Positions 18,634-28,271 are shown, counted from the first letter of the stretch. The stretch is DNA of 64,000 bases from Ferrimonas aestuarii (GCF_005116665.1 NZ_SWCJ01000002.1:310001-374000); one strand, 5' to 3'. Notes: generated from the letters alone by a model not told the origin. Translations and numbers: made by a program.

Positions 18634-20445
18634 TTAAAACGACATTCCTAGGCTCAGTGACACGTAGTCACGATCAGACAGTGAGTTGTAGTCGCCGCCA
18701 ATGCTGTTGGTGTAGGAGATACTGCCGTTGTATCGGCTCAGGTAATCTGCCGCCAATGACACACCAAAGGAGCGCCGGTCTTCGAGAAAGTTGGAGTTTG
18801 GTGACGTGCCATCCACATCGTGGTTCCAGGCAATGGTTGGTTTTAAGTTGATGCCAGCAAAGGCGTCGGAGTAATCCCAAACCAAACGCGCTCGATAGCC
18901 CCACGAGGTGTCGGTAACAAAGCCGCCACAATTGATGTCCCCGTCGGGGTTTGGATTGCCCATGCCGATCTGATCGGCGACCGTCGAACACTTTCCATAC
19001 AAGGTTGAGCGTCCAAATCGTGCCTCGGAAATATCAGGCAGGTCGTTGACGATGTTCATTGCCGCTTCAGCAACCAAAGTTAGGCGAGATGCCCCCATCA
19101 CCTGATCGAAAAACTTCACCGTGGTGAACTGAATCTGATGCACATCAAGCTCTTGATAGCCATCAAACTTCTCCCCCAATACCGTAAGGTCACCGGCACC
19201 TAGGCGAGCAATGGCTTCATTTACTGGCTGATATGGACCGACGGGCATGGTTGGCGTAAACAAAGCGGCCAGCATCTCTGACGGGTTAAACTGCACTGCG
19301 GAATCGGGTCGAAAGCTCCACTCTCCAGAGAGAGACCAATCACTGATGGTGGTGGAGAAGCTGGCGGCAATGATCTGCTGATCTGGAACAAATTCCGCAA
19401 TGTATTGAGGACCGCCAGTTGGAATCGGCGCCGTTCCCGGAACCTGTTTCCAAAACACCGGCGACAGGATCGGCGTGCGGCTGGTGATGTTCATGTAGTA
19501 GAGACCAAAATCGGTATCGATGCCCTCAGCGAAATAGCGTAACGCCGCGCCCCACTGACCGCTGTCGTCACCGTCGCTTTCCAGATTTAATGCCCGAGTG
19601 GCGTAGGCGCCGGTGGCAACGTCAGTCTGGTCGCCATTAACGTTCAAAGTCAGAATGGTGCAGCCATCTCCACCAATCACATCCGCACCACTGAAAAAGG
19701 TGCCACACCCGTCAATTTTAAAATCGTCCCACTCCCAGTTGTAGAACGCTTCCACACTGAGGTAATCGGTTAATCCGAGATTGGCGTAGACCATACCCAC
19801 GGGTAGCAGCGCCTCTTTAACCTCGGAGCCTGGCCGGCGTAGCGCCGTGACATCGATAGGATTGACCGAGTTGATGGAGTTAAAAATAAAGGTATTTTCC
19901 CCCCAACTGAGTACCTGACGCCCTACTCGAAGATCTAGTGGCATGTCACCCAATTCAAACTCGCCATAGATAAATGCGTCGAGCAGCTCAATGCCGCTGG
20001 CTTGGCCATAGTCACTAAACGCGTCGTCATTCAAGGGGGCGTTTGGTTGATAGTTGTTGGGTCCGTGTCCATGGGGGACATCATTTTCGGCCAGCGCGTA
20101 GTCATACCAGTATTTAAGGCGGACAAACGCGCCAAATTGGTTTTTGGTCACGCCAATGTCATGTATGCCTTTAAAGACTTGAGAGACGGCATCACCACTT
20201 TGGTAATTCAAGTTGCCATCGTCAGGCGTAGTGGACGCTCCTTGCCCGCCGTTGGAGCTTCCGATGTTGCCTTGATCCGCGTCGCCAACTCGCCAAGTGG
20301 ACCCGACAGAAAGATTGGAATCAACGGTAAATTCGAAGTCCCCGGCCTCGAAACTAACCCCGAAGGCGGCGGGAGACAGCATGGCTGAAACCAGCACCGC
20401 CAGAGGCATCCGTGCAAAACGTCTGTTTTCATTTGTTATCAACAT
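18634..20445 (-). CDS. DUF1302 outer-membrane porin-like protein
   Basis: A 603-residue protein with a signal peptide ending near AFGVS (residue 30) and alternating beta strands throughout, ending in an aromatic strand SLSLGMSF with C-terminal phenylalanine, the outer-membrane barrel signature. The DUF1302 opening FEAGDFEFTVDSNLSVGSTWRV and the GRQVLSWGENTFIFN motif near 180 are clear. It heads the operon; AGGTGA precedes the ATG and a perfect AnCAAGnnCTTGnT palindrome lies 55 bases upstream. It is probably the outer-membrane entry or exit route for the hydrophobic substrate. Confidence 0.9.
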   Translation of the reverse strand: MLITNENRRFARMPLAVLVSAMLSPAAFGVSFEAGDFEFTVDSNLSVGSTWRVGDADQGNIGSSNGGQGASTTPDDGNLNYQSGDAVSQVFKGIHDIGVTKNQFGAFVRLKYWYDYALAENDVPHGHGPNNYQPNAPLNDDAFSDYGQASGIELLDAFIYGEFELGDMPLDLRVGRQVLSWGENTFIFNSINSVNPIDVTALRRPGSEVKEALLPVGMVYANLGLTDYLSVEAFYNWEWDDFKIDGCGTFFSGADVIGGDGCTILTLNVNGDQTDVATGAYATRALNLESDGDDSGQWGAALRYFAEGIDTDFGLYYMNITSRTPILSPVFWKQVPGTAPIPTGGPQYIAEFVPDQQIIAASFSTTISDWSLSGEWSFRPDSAVQFNPSEMLAALFTPTMPVGPYQPVNEAIARLGAGDLTVLGEKFDGYQELDVHQIQFTTVKFFDQVMGASRLTLVAEAAMNIVNDLPDISEARFGRSTLYGKCSTVADQIGMGNPNPDGDINCGGFVTDTSWGYRARLVWDYSDAFAGINLKPTIAWNHDVDGTSPNSNFLEDRRSFGVSLAADYLSRYNGSISYTNSIGGDYNSLSDRDYVSLSLGMSF

Positions 20446-20499
20446 AGCTTCACCTATTGTGATTATTATTGAAGCACTCGTACCTCCTTAACTGCATAA

Positions 20500-20513
20500 A
20501 CCAAGCGCTTGCT
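20500..20513. promoter_or_regulatory. Candidate TetR-type operator, copy 2 (perfect)
   Basis: ACCAAGCGCTTGCT fits AnCAAGnnCTTGnT at every fixed position. It lies 55 bases upstream of the DUF1302 start, where a repressor would block the promoter of the five-gene operon. The pattern resembles, from memory, the KstR2 operator of actinobacterial sterol genes. Confidence 0.6.
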
Positions 20514-20998
20514 ACAATCGAACCTATGGCAAATAGACAAGCAATGTAAGACCACCTAGCGCTGAAAATGGCAATGGGCGCTTGGGGATAATGCTTTGGC
20601 GTCGAGGGTAAAAACTCAGCGCTAAAATGGAAAAAGCAGATCACAACGCCATTGGTGCAGTTAAGACAACGGTCGTGCAAATTGCGACACGCCCTTGAAG
20701 AAAGCGGTTATCCAACCGACAGTGGCGCCAGTCATCCCTGTAGATTAGGTAGGATATTCCAAAGAACATGATTAAGAGATCACTCGACCTCTCTGACGGT
20801 TGGCGTCAACGGTCAACCTGACTTTGGGTAAATGCGGCAAGGATGAGAAGAAAAGCTTCCCCCAAGGACAAGTCCTATTTGCTGAACTCGCGCAAGGGGT
20901 GACCTGAATGGTTATGCATAGAATGCGCAACTTAATGGCTAAAGACGACTGAGTGAACATAGGAGGGTGAGGACGGCGCCTCACCCCGGCCAAAATGC
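20514..20998. other. Intergenic region between BKACE and the DUF1302 operator
   Basis: About 485 bases with no supported gene. Short open frames here lack ribosome sites and family likeness. Apart from the hairpin at 20965-20986 I see nothing recognisable. Confidence 0.5.
20965..20986 (-). terminator. Hairpin after BKACE, weak terminator
   Basis: GGGTGAGG and CCTCACCC form an 8-bp stem with a 6-base loop, 13 bases after the BKACE stop on the minus strand. The following sequence is only moderately T-rich (TCCTATGTT). Confidence 0.5.
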
Positions 20999-21853
20999 CT
21001 AAAGGTAAAGTGCCCTCGCCTGTTCAGGGGTTGCGACCTCCCGACCACTTTGACGCGCTAACTGCACCATGGCATCAATCAAATCCCCATTGCCTCGGGC
21101 TCGCTCCCCCGATGGCAGATAAAAGGTGTCCTCCAGACCAGTGCGCAGATGCCCCCCTAGCTCCGCCGTCAATTGATGTACCGGCCAGATCTCTTGGCGG
21201 CCAATCAAGGTCGACTGCCACAGAGCGCCGGATTTCATATACCGAACAATGTGAGGCAACAGTTCACTATCCACCGGCATGCCTGATGCCACCCCCTGAA
21301 CTAGGTTGTAATTGGCTTTGTCTACCAAACCGACGTCCTCGAACATACCAACGGAACGCACGATGCCCAGATCAAAACACTCAAATTCCGGTCGAACTTG
21401 ATAGTCTCGACACACTGCCAGCAACTCTTCCACTTTCTCTACTGGATTTTGAAACAGCATTGGTTTCCATGCCCAGGAGCCGTCTCGACGCGTCTTAAGG
21501 TAGTTAAGACTTCCGGCATTACAGGCCGCAATCTCAGGTTTTCCCGCTTTAATGCACTCCAGTGCCCCTTGCTGATCGCGTCCAATGGTACCGGTGGTAA
21601 AGTTGAGGATAACGCCGGGACAGGCGTCTCGAATTGAGGCGGCAATGTCACAAGCCACCTCTGGCTGCCAGCTTGGGAGATGCCCTTTACCGGGCTGCTG
21701 CTGCCTAAAATGAATGTGCATGACGCTGGCTCCGGAATCAAAGGCTTGCTTTGCTTGGGCCGCCATTTCAGCGGCGGTTACCGGTACCGGATGATCTTTA
21801 GGATCCGTTAGTACACCTGTTAACGCACAGGTGATCACCACCTTATCTGACAT
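20999..21853 (-). CDS. BKACE family beta-keto acid cleavage enzyme (DUF849)
   Basis: Zinc-dependent TIM-barrel enzyme that condenses a beta-keto acid with acetyl-CoA or another acyl-CoA to give acetoacetate and a new CoA ester; Kce of lysine fermentation is the founding member. The metal ligands H46 and H48 are in MHIHFR and the opening VVITCALTGVLTDPKDHP is typical. The residue after HxHxR is Q rather than the common D. The start at 21853 has AAGGAG 7 bases upstream and gives 284 residues; an extension to 21886 would enter the operator. It lies between AraC and the DUF1302 operon on the same strand. The substrate is not readable from sequence. Confidence 0.9.
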   Translation of the reverse strand: MSDKVVITCALTGVLTDPKDHPVPVTAAEMAAQAKQAFDSGASVMHIHFRQQQPGKGHLPSWQPEVACDIAASIRDACPGVILNFTTGTIGRDQQGALECIKAGKPEIAACNAGSLNYLKTRRDGSWAWKPMLFQNPVEKVEELLAVCRDYQVRPEFECFDLGIVRSVGMFEDVGLVDKANYNLVQGVASGMPVDSELLPHIVRYMKSGALWQSTLIGRQEIWPVHQLTAELGGHLRTGLEDTFYLPSGERARGNGDLIDAMVQLARQSGREVATPEQARALYL

Positions 21854-21885
21854 AATACTCTCCTTAGTTTCCCAAGAAGATACCA

Positions 21886-21899
21886 AGCAAGCGCTTGGT
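21886..21899. promoter_or_regulatory. Candidate TetR-type operator, copy 3 (perfect)
   Basis: AGCAAGCGCTTGGT fits AnCAAGnnCTTGnT exactly. It lies 33 bases upstream of the BKACE start codon and 12 bases from the end of the AraC gene, a typical repressor position. Confidence 0.6.
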
Positions 21900-21910
21900 G
21901 GATCAAGCGA

Positions 21911-22924
21911 TTATGAAAACCGGAGTATTTGACGGCGATATTGGTTGGGCGAGATCCCCTGCCACCGCTTAAACGCGCGATTGAACGCACTTTGACTGGA
22001 AAAGCCCAGCGCATCCGGAAAATTCGTCAAAGGCACATCAGGTTGATGCAAAAGCTCAAACGAACGCTCTTGGCGCGCTTTGGTTAATAGATCAGAAAAG
22101 TTCGTGCCCGCTTGAAGCAGGTAGCGCTGCAACGAGCGCACACTCATAAACAGTTCGTCGGCGATGTGTTGTGGTGTCGGCTCTACGCTTCCTAATGCCG
22201 CTTTCAATTTTCGCGACACCGCAAGCTCAATGTCCTCAGCCTCAAGTTGTGCCATGAGCCGATCCATTAACGTCTCATTATGAAGTGCCAAATCGGAATT
22301 TGCGCCCGGCTGGCTATGCTCAGACTCAGCTCGATCATAGATCAAGCAGTTCATGGTGGAGTTGAAAAACACTGGGCATCGAAACAGATCCTGATAGCGC
22401 TGCTCATGCAGCGGCCGTGCTCGCATAAAGTGCACCTCTTTTGGGCCAACGCGATTTTGAGACACGTGCCAGCCCACATGGGCAATCACTGAAAAGCAGG
22501 AATCAACCGCAGAATCATGAGCCCATGCCTGCCCCTTTGAATCCATTCGATTTTGCCAAAACAGGGTGTGACTGTGAGCGGTCTTACCTAAAATCATGGC
22601 AGACGCGGTGCTAACAAAAGGGCTGTAGCGACAGATGCGATCCAATACGTCGGCGACGTTGTTACTGGCCCACAGGGCAAAGCCTAAAGCATGCATATGA
22701 GTAGGTTGAATCTCCCGCCCCATCTCCAGCCCAATGGGGAGATTGCCTGCCAGCGTAGTGGCTCTGTCCCACACCTCTCGCATCGTCGTCGCAGGCAAAC
22801 GAGAGTCGTTGTCGCTGGTCAAGATGGACCTAGCTTCGCCAACGAAAATCTCATTCAAACACAGGTTGTGGTTCTCGAACACCCGCTGCGCACAGTTCAC
22901 CCAGCCTCGATAATAGGTTTCCAT
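21911..22924 (-). CDS. AraC-family regulator with arabinose-binding-type N-domain
   Basis: A 337-residue transcription factor: ligand domain about residues 25-215, then an AraC helix-turn-helix pair from about 240, ending FSSQSAFNRAFKRWQGISPNQYRR. Same architecture as the regulator at 10759. It is followed by the BKACE gene, with the operator between them, so it may control BKACE or the lipid operon downstream. No clear repressor of the TetR family lies next to it. The signal molecule is unknown. Confidence 0.9.
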   Translation of the reverse strand: METYYRGWVNCAQRVFENHNLCLNEIFVGEARSILTSDNDSRLPATTMREVWDRATTLAGNLPIGLEMGREIQPTHMHALGFALWASNNVADVLDRICRYSPFVSTASAMILGKTAHSHTLFWQNRMDSKGQAWAHDSAVDSCFSVIAHVGWHVSQNRVGPKEVHFMRARPLHEQRYQDLFRCPVFFNSTMNCLIYDRAESEHSQPGANSDLALHNETLMDRLMAQLEAEDIELAVSRKLKAALGSVEPTPQHIADELFMSVRSLQRYLLQAGTNFSDLLTKARQERSFELLHQPDVPLTNFPDALGFSSQSAFNRAFKRWQGISPNQYRRQILRFS

Positions 22925-22973
22925 CGCCTGGTTATCGCTCCTTGATTTGGCAAACGAATCTCCAAAGCTAACA

Positions 22974-23000
22974 CAAAAAAAGGAACCTGAAAGGTTCCTT
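22974..23000 (-). terminator. Intrinsic terminator of pyrF
   Basis: On the minus strand AAGGAACCT-TTC-AGGTTCCTT is followed by TTTTTTG, 28 bases after the pyrF stop. Confidence 0.93.
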
Positions 23001-23027
23001 ATCGTTAGTGAGAGCGCAGCGTCTTTT

Positions 23028-23726
23028 CTAGGCGATGCTGCTATTTATCGCTTTCAGTGTCTCTAAAGGCGATGTTGACTGAGTAATTGGGCGGCCAATA
23101 ACCAGGTAATCACTGCCATCTTTCATCGCTTTGGCAGGGGTTACTACCCGCTTTTGATCGCCCTTAGCGCTGCCCTCGGGGCGAATGCCTGGTGTCACCA
23201 ACAAAAACTCTTTGCCCAAAGCGTCTTTAAGCAGCTTAGATTCTTGTGCTGAGCACACCACACCGTCAAGTCCACACTCCTGGGTTAGGGTGGCCAATGC
23301 GAGCACCTGCTCCTCAGGCTTACGTTCAATGCCGAGCTCGGGCATCTCATGGGCTTCCATACTGGTAAGTACCGTCACGCCAATGAGGAGAGGCGCCTTA
23401 TCGCCATATGGCACCAGAGCGGCCTTAGCTGCAGTCATCATTTCACGGCCACCACTGGCATGAACATTCACCATCCATACGCCAAGCTCTGCTGCCGCGG
23501 CTACCGCTTTGGCAACGGTATTTGGGATATCGTGAAACTTAAGGTCGAGAAATACATCAAAGCCAGCAGCAACCAGTTTGCGAACAAACTCTGGACCAAG
23601 CAACGTAAACAGCTCCTTGCCCACTTTCAGGCGGCATTGACTGGGATCCACACTGTCTACAAATGCCATCGCATCGGCTTGGTTATTAAAATCTAAAGCA
23701 ACTAGAACTTTAGGATCCATGGTCAT
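23028..23726 (-). CDS. pyrF: Orotidine 5'-phosphate decarboxylase
   Basis: Decarboxylates OMP to UMP, the last step of de novo pyrimidine synthesis. The catalytic [10 protein letters not shown] motif is at residues 61-70 with D61, K63 and D66, and TPGIRP is near 186. Length is 232 residues. The first ATG has GAGGAG 7 bases upstream. It sits 29 bases after lapB on the same strand, as in E. coli (yciS-yciM-pyrF), and a terminator follows. Confidence 0.97.
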   Translation of the reverse strand: MTMDPKVLVALDFNNQADAMAFVDSVDPSQCRLKVGKELFTLLGPEFVRKLVAAGFDVFLDLKFHDIPNTVAKAVAAAAELGVWMVNVHASGGREMMTAAKAALVPYGDKAPLLIGVTVLTSMEAHEMPELGIERKPEEQVLALATLTQECGLDGVVCSAQESKLLKDALGKEFLLVTPGIRPEGSAKGDQKRVVTPAKAMKDGSDYLVIGRPITQSTSPLETLKAINSSIA

Positions 23727-23755
23727 GTTTTTCTCCTCGGTAGGGTTGTCTCAGT

Positions 23756-24907
23756 TTATTCCCCATCTAAACCGCGAATGCGCTTTCCTTGGCCCCAACT
23801 TTTGCAAGATGGACAGTGCCAGTACAAGCTGTGAGACGGGAAGCCACATTGGCCACAGCGGTAAACAGGTCTGAGTTTTATTTGTTTTTCAACGAGATCT
23901 GACAACAGCTTGATCCGATCTGCGCCGGTACCAAGCTGGTGTGGTTGCATGGTCATCAGGTGATGGAAACCACGCATAGTGGGTTGTCGTTTCAGATGGC
24001 TAAGCAGCAGACTCTGCGCTTGCTCTTCGCCGGCACTGTCACTGACCGATTTCACCAACGCCAATAAACAGGAGACGTTGCCGTCACGCTCAACAATGCC
24101 CCTTAAGAAACTCTGAAACTCCTCCTGAAGCCCTTCACCCGCGTACAATTGCTCGATCTCCTCTAGGCTTTCAGGCACCATTTCGGGTGCCGCTGAAGAG
24201 AGTTGCCTCACTAACTTGAACGCGTAGTCGGTATCAGAATCTTTTAATAATTTTATCAGCGCAATCATCGCGCGAACGCAAAGCTTGTCCACAGAGAGCG
24301 CTTTTTGGTAAAGCTTGAGTTGATCTTTGCCCGGCGCCTCGAGTACTGCCAATTCGCAGTAGTAGTGAGCCACAATCGGTTTTAAGTCTTTTCGACTCAC
24401 GCGACCAAACTTTCTGGCCACCTTGATCGCTTTCCACCACTCTTTGGTTGCCTCGTAGATAGACAACAGATGACGCTCAGCTTCCTCGGTATGATCAGGT
24501 TGTTTAACCAGCTTCAGAAAGATGTCTTCGGCGCGATCATACAAGCCCGATGCCAAGTAGTCTCGACCTAACGCCATCATGGCGTCATTACGCTGTTCTG
24601 GTAACAGGTGTGGTCGAGCAATGAGGTTTTGATGAATGCGGATTGAGCGGTCCACCTCTCCCCGCTTGCGGAACAGGTTTCCTAAAGAGAGGTGAGTATC
24701 GAAGGTCTCTTCGTCCACCTGAAGCAACTCGATAAAGCGATCCACCGCTTTATCAGGCTGGTCAGAAAGAAGAAAATTCAGGCCTTCGTAATAGTTCTTG
24801 GAGTAATTTTTTGCTTGTTGTCGCTGGGACTGACCAGCGCTGCGCTGCCCCATGTACCAACCGTACGCCGCTGCAATGGGCAACAGCAGAAATACCAACT
24901 CAAGCAT
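23756..24907 (-). CDS. lapB: LPS assembly protein LapB (YciM)
   Basis: Inner-membrane TPR protein that presents LpxC to FtsH and so limits lipopolysaccharide synthesis. Residues 1-18 form an N-terminal membrane anchor, repeated TPR helices fill about 35-330, and a rubredoxin-like metal site is seen as CGQC near 353 and CPSC near 370. Length 383 residues matches E. coli (389). The start overlaps the end of lapA by 8 bases, the usual lapAB pair. Confidence 0.95.
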   Translation of the reverse strand: MLELVFLLLPIAAAYGWYMGQRSAGQSQRQQAKNYSKNYYEGLNFLLSDQPDKAVDRFIELLQVDEETFDTHLSLGNLFRKRGEVDRSIRIHQNLIARPHLLPEQRNDAMMALGRDYLASGLYDRAEDIFLKLVKQPDHTEEAERHLLSIYEATKEWWKAIKVARKFGRVSRKDLKPIVAHYYCELAVLEAPGKDQLKLYQKALSVDKLCVRAMIALIKLLKDSDTDYAFKLVRQLSSAAPEMVPESLEEIEQLYAGEGLQEEFQSFLRGIVERDGNVSCLLALVKSVSDSAGEEQAQSLLLSHLKRQPTMRGFHHLMTMQPHQLGTGADRIKLLSDLVEKQIKLRPVYRCGQCGFPSHSLYWHCPSCKSWGQGKRIRGLDGE

Positions 24908-25187
24908 TATTGTCGAGGGCGTCTAAGTCATTGAGACGTTTTTCTAGCTGCTGAATCTTAAACCGGGCTCGATTCAACTTGAAACGCTGCTGAATCATCA
25001 AGGTCATGGTGATCAGCCAGCTAATCACAAATCCTCCAAAGAATACCGCCGCCAGAACCATAGGCAACGCAAACTCACCCTGCGCGATAAAATAGTTGAT
25101 GTTCACCATGACGTCATTACGTGCCCCAAACGCCATTACGATGAGAAAACAGCAGACAACAACGATGGTGATAAGCAGTGCTTTCAC
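24900..25187 (-). CDS. lapA: LPS assembly protein LapA (YciS)
   Basis: A 95-residue inner-membrane protein with two membrane helices (about 3-22 and 42-65) and a C-terminal coiled coil (about 68-92). The ARNDVMVNINYFIAQGEFALP loop between helices is typical of LapA. It works with LapB in LPS regulation and lies upstream of it with overlap; ihfB is next upstream. Confidence 0.92.
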   Translation of the reverse strand: MKALLITIVVVCCFLIVMAFGARNDVMVNINYFIAQGEFALPMVLAAVFFGGFVISWLITMTLMIQQRFKLNRARFKIQQLEKRLNDLDALDNNA

Positions 25188-25293
25188 TAAGGCTCCATAA
25201 GAACAGCCAACAATTAGTTAGATTATCCAATAAAAAGAATTAGATGACCAGTGGGATTATGGCCAAGGAGTCAGGTGTAGCACCCCCCCATAA

Positions 25294-25322
25294 AGAAAAA
25301 GCCCTCGCAATTGCGAGGGCTT
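25294..25322 (-). terminator. Intrinsic terminator of ihfB
   Basis: A perfect 24-bp palindrome AAGCCCTCGC-AATT-GCGAGGGCTT followed on the minus strand by TTTC lies just after the ihfB stop. Confidence 0.93.
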
Positions 25323-25327
25323 AGCTA

Positions 25328-25615
25328 TCAACCGAGGCTGCTGTTTACGCGTTCGCGTAACTCCTTGCCCGGCTTAAAGTGTGGTACATACTTACCAGTC
25401 AGCTCAACCGAATCCCCAGTTTTAGGGTTGCGGCCAGTCCGAGGAGCTCGATAATGGAGCGAAAAGCTGCCAAAACCACGGATCTCAATACGATCTCCCT
25501 GCTCTAGCGTTGTTGCCATTTGCTCCAGCATCTCTTTAATTGCACCTTCCACTTCTTTACCGGATAGGTGCGACTGTTTACTGGCCAATCTTTCGATAAG
25601 TTCGGATTTCGTCAT
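25328..25615 (-). CDS. ihfB: Integration host factor subunit beta
   Basis: DNA-bending nucleoid protein that pairs with IhfA. The 95-residue chain opens [19 protein letters not shown] and carries the beta-arm [13 protein letters not shown] with the intercalating proline. I chose the ATG at 25615, which has AGGAGA upstream; the frame extends 7 codons further without support. It follows rpsA, as in E. coli (rpsA-ihfB). Confidence 0.97.
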   Translation of the reverse strand: MTKSELIERLASKQSHLSGKEVEGAIKEMLEQMATTLEQGDRIEIRGFGSFSLHYRAPRTGRNPKTGDSVELTGKYVPHFKPGKELRERVNSSLG

Positions 25616-25643
25616 CCTCGCTCTCCTAAAAGCCAATTACAGT

Positions 25644-25681
25644 CGCCTAGCGGGAAGCCGAAGCTTCCCTGACCATAGGCG
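25644..25681 (-). other. Nested hairpin between rpsA and ihfB
   Basis: Outer arms CGCCTA/TAGGCG enclose an inner stem GGGAAGC-CGAA-GCTTCCC. It begins one base after the rpsA stop and has no T-run, so it is more likely an RNA-processing or mRNA-stability element than a full terminator. Confidence 0.6.
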
Positions 25682-25682
25682 A

Positions 25683-27350
25683 TTATTGTTTAGCAGCTTT
25701 GAACGCTTCAGCCATAGCGCTTGAGAAGGTAGCTTCTTCACGCTGGTTCAGAGTATCAATCGCTTCCTTCTCGTCAGCTTCGTCTTTCGCGCGGATAGAC
25801 AGGCTGATGTTACGGTTCTTGCGATCAACGCCCATGAACTTGGCTTCTACTTCTTCACCGGCGTTCAGCACGGTAGAAGCGTCTTCGATGCGGTCACGAG
25901 AGATGTCAGCTACACGGATGTAACCTTCAACGCTCTCTGCCAGCTCTACGGTTGCGCCTTTAGCGTCAACTGCAGTGATGGTACCAGTAACAATAGCACC
26001 TTTCTTGTTGTCAGACAGGTACTTGTTGAATGGATCTTCTTCGATCTGCTTAACGCCCAGGCTGATGCGCTCACGCTCAGGGTCAACAGACAGAACAACT
26101 GCAGAGATCTCTTCGCCTTTCTTGTAGTCGCGAACAGCTTCTTCGCCAGCTACGTTCCAGGAGATGTCAGACAGGTGAACCAGGCCGTCGATGCCGCCGT
26201 CTAGGCCGATGAAGATACCGAAGTCAGTGATAGACTTGATCTTACCGGATACTTTGTCGCCCTTGTTGAAGTTAGCGGCAAACTCATCCCATGGATTCGC
26301 TTTACACTGCTTCAGACCCAAGGAGATACGACGACGCTCTTCGTCGATGTCCAGAACCATCACTTCCACGTTGTCACCCAGGCTTACAACCTTAGATGGG
26401 TGGATGTTCTTGTTGGTCCAATCCATTTCAGATACGTGTACCAGACCTTCAACGCCTTCTTCGATTTCAACGAAGCAGCCGTAGTCAGTCAGGTTGGTAA
26501 CGCGACCAGTCAGCTTAGTGCCTTCTGGGTAACGACCAGCGATAGCTACCCATGGATCTTCGCCAAGTTGCTTCAGACCCAGAGATACGCGAGTACGCTC
26601 ACGATCGAACTTCAGAACCTTAACGTTGATTTCGTCACCTACGTTTACGATCTCAGAAGGATGCTTAACGCGCTTCCAAGCCATGTCGGTGATGTGCAGC
26701 AGGCCGTCAACACCGCCCAGATCTACGAATGCACCGTAGTCGGTCAGGTTCTTAACGATACCCTTAACTTCTTGACCTTCTTGCAGGTTCTCAAGAAGCT
26801 GCTCACGCTCAACGCTGTTTTCAGATTCGATAACCGCACGGCGAGAAACAACAACGTTGTTGCGCTTCTGGTCCAGCTTGATTACCTTGAATTCCAGCTC
26901 TTTGCCTTCCAGGTGAGTGGTGTCACGTACTGGACGTACGTCAACCAGAGAACCTGGTAGGAACGCGCGGATGCCTTCAAGTTCAACAGTGAAGCCACCT
27001 TTAACTTTACCGTTGATGATACCGGTAACAGTTTCTTCTTCTTCGTACGCCTTCTCAAGACGCAGCCAAGCTTCGTGGCGCTTAGCTTTTTCACGAGACA
27101 GCTGAGTCTCACCGAAGCCATCTTCGATAGCGTCCAGTGCAACGTCAACAGAATCGCCTACGTTGATTTCCAGCTCGCCTTTGGCGTTCTTGAACTGCTC
27201 GGCTGGGATAGCGGACTCTGATTTCAGGCCAGCGTCAACCAGAACGATGCCGTTCTCGATCGCAACAACGGTACCTTTAACTATGGCACCAGGGCGAGTT
27301 TCGATTTCCTGTAGGGATTCTTCAAACAGTTGAGCAAAAGATTCAGTCAT
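25683..27350 (-). CDS. rpsA: 30S ribosomal protein S1
   Basis: RNA-binding ribosomal protein that brings mRNA to the 30S subunit. The 555 residues contain six S1 (OB-fold) repeats; the [37 protein letters not shown] and [19 protein letters not shown] segments mark repeats 3-5. Length matches E. coli (557). It sits in the cmk-rpsA-ihfB order, with a 97-base leader that could carry autogenous control as known for S1. Confidence 0.99.
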   Translation of the reverse strand: MTESFAQLFEESLQEIETRPGAIVKGTVVAIENGIVLVDAGLKSESAIPAEQFKNAKGELEINVGDSVDVALDAIEDGFGETQLSREKAKRHEAWLRLEKAYEEEETVTGIINGKVKGGFTVELEGIRAFLPGSLVDVRPVRDTTHLEGKELEFKVIKLDQKRNNVVVSRRAVIESENSVEREQLLENLQEGQEVKGIVKNLTDYGAFVDLGGVDGLLHITDMAWKRVKHPSEIVNVGDEINVKVLKFDRERTRVSLGLKQLGEDPWVAIAGRYPEGTKLTGRVTNLTDYGCFVEIEEGVEGLVHVSEMDWTNKNIHPSKVVSLGDNVEVMVLDIDEERRRISLGLKQCKANPWDEFAANFNKGDKVSGKIKSITDFGIFIGLDGGIDGLVHLSDISWNVAGEEAVRDYKKGEEISAVVLSVDPERERISLGVKQIEEDPFNKYLSDNKKGAIVTGTITAVDAKGATVELAESVEGYIRVADISRDRIEDASTVLNAGEEVEAKFMGVDRKNRNISLSIRAKDEADEKEAIDTLNQREEATFSSAMAEAFKAAKQ

Positions 27351-27447
27351 GTTTCTCTTAATTTCATTTAGTCATCCACGGCCATCCTGGACGCGGGGTA
27401 GTTGTCTATAGCCTGTCTCATCCTTGAAACTGGCACGTTTTAACCCA

Positions 27448-28128
27448 CTATGGGTTAAGCTTTTGAGCTACAAAGTTTAAAGCAGATTCAACCACTTGGT
27501 CGATGCTCATCTCCGTAGTATCAATTAAAAATGCGTCTTCGGCAGGCTTCAAAGGTGCAACCTTACGGTTTGCATCGCGATGGTCTCGCTCTTGAATCTC
27601 CGCCAAAAGGCGGTCAATGCTACCATCAAAGCCCTTGTCCTTCAACTGCAAGTAACGACGTCGTGCGCGCTCTTCGGCGCTCGCCGTCATATAAATTTTA
27701 GCTTGTGCATCAGGGAATACCACGGTGCCCATATCACGGCCATCGGCGATTAGCCCTGGCTCGGCACGAAACGCTCGTTGGCGACGCAGTAACGCTTCTC
27801 GAACTCGAGGAAATGCTGCCACTTTTGACGCGGCGTTGGCGCACTCTTGAGTTCGGATCTCTTGAGTCACGACCTCGCCTTCTAGCACTACCTTTACGCC
27901 CATTTCACCAGGGATGAAGCTAACATCTAGGTGGGTGGCCATTTGGGCCAGCGCCTCTTCATGCGCCAGATCGATATCGTGATGCAGCGCAGCTAGAGCC
28001 AACACTCGATAGATCGCACCGGAGTCAAGCAAGGTCCACCCCAGCTTATCCGCCAACAATTGACACAGAGTGCCTTTGCCAACGCCGCTTGGGCCATCAA
28101 TGGTAATTACAGGAGCCTGCTCAGGCAT
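27448..28128 (-). CDS. cmk: Cytidylate kinase
   Basis: Phosphorylates CMP and dCMP. P-loop GPSGVGKGT is at residues 12-20; [12 protein letters not shown] near 130-141 and the lid segment [13 protein letters not shown] are typical. The start at 28128 has GGAGA 7 bases upstream and gives 226 residues. It lies between aroA and rpsA on the same strand, a classical gammaproteobacterial order. Confidence 0.97.
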   Translation of the reverse strand: MPEQAPVITIDGPSGVGKGTLCQLLADKLGWTLLDSGAIYRVLALAALHHDIDLAHEEALAQMATHLDVSFIPGEMGVKVVLEGEVVTQEIRTQECANAASKVAAFPRVREALLRRQRAFRAEPGLIADGRDMGTVVFPDAQAKIYMTASAEERARRRYLQLKDKGFDGSIDRLLAEIQERDHRDANRKVAPLKPAEDAFLIDTTEMSIDQVVESALNFVAQKLNP

Positions 28129-28271
28129 GATTGTCTCCAAATTTTTGATTTTTAGTGCGTAAAGGCGCGCCTATTATACAGATTCCCCTACTAAAGTAAG
28201 TCCGCACTGAAGAAATTCGAGGGAATAATGCTTCGACTGGCCAGCAAATACGCAATTTTGTTATCAGCAGA

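Noticed and set aside
20450..20680. Short minus-strand frames in the gap before DUF1302
   Set aside because: They cover the promoter and operator and show no protein-like pattern or ribosome site.
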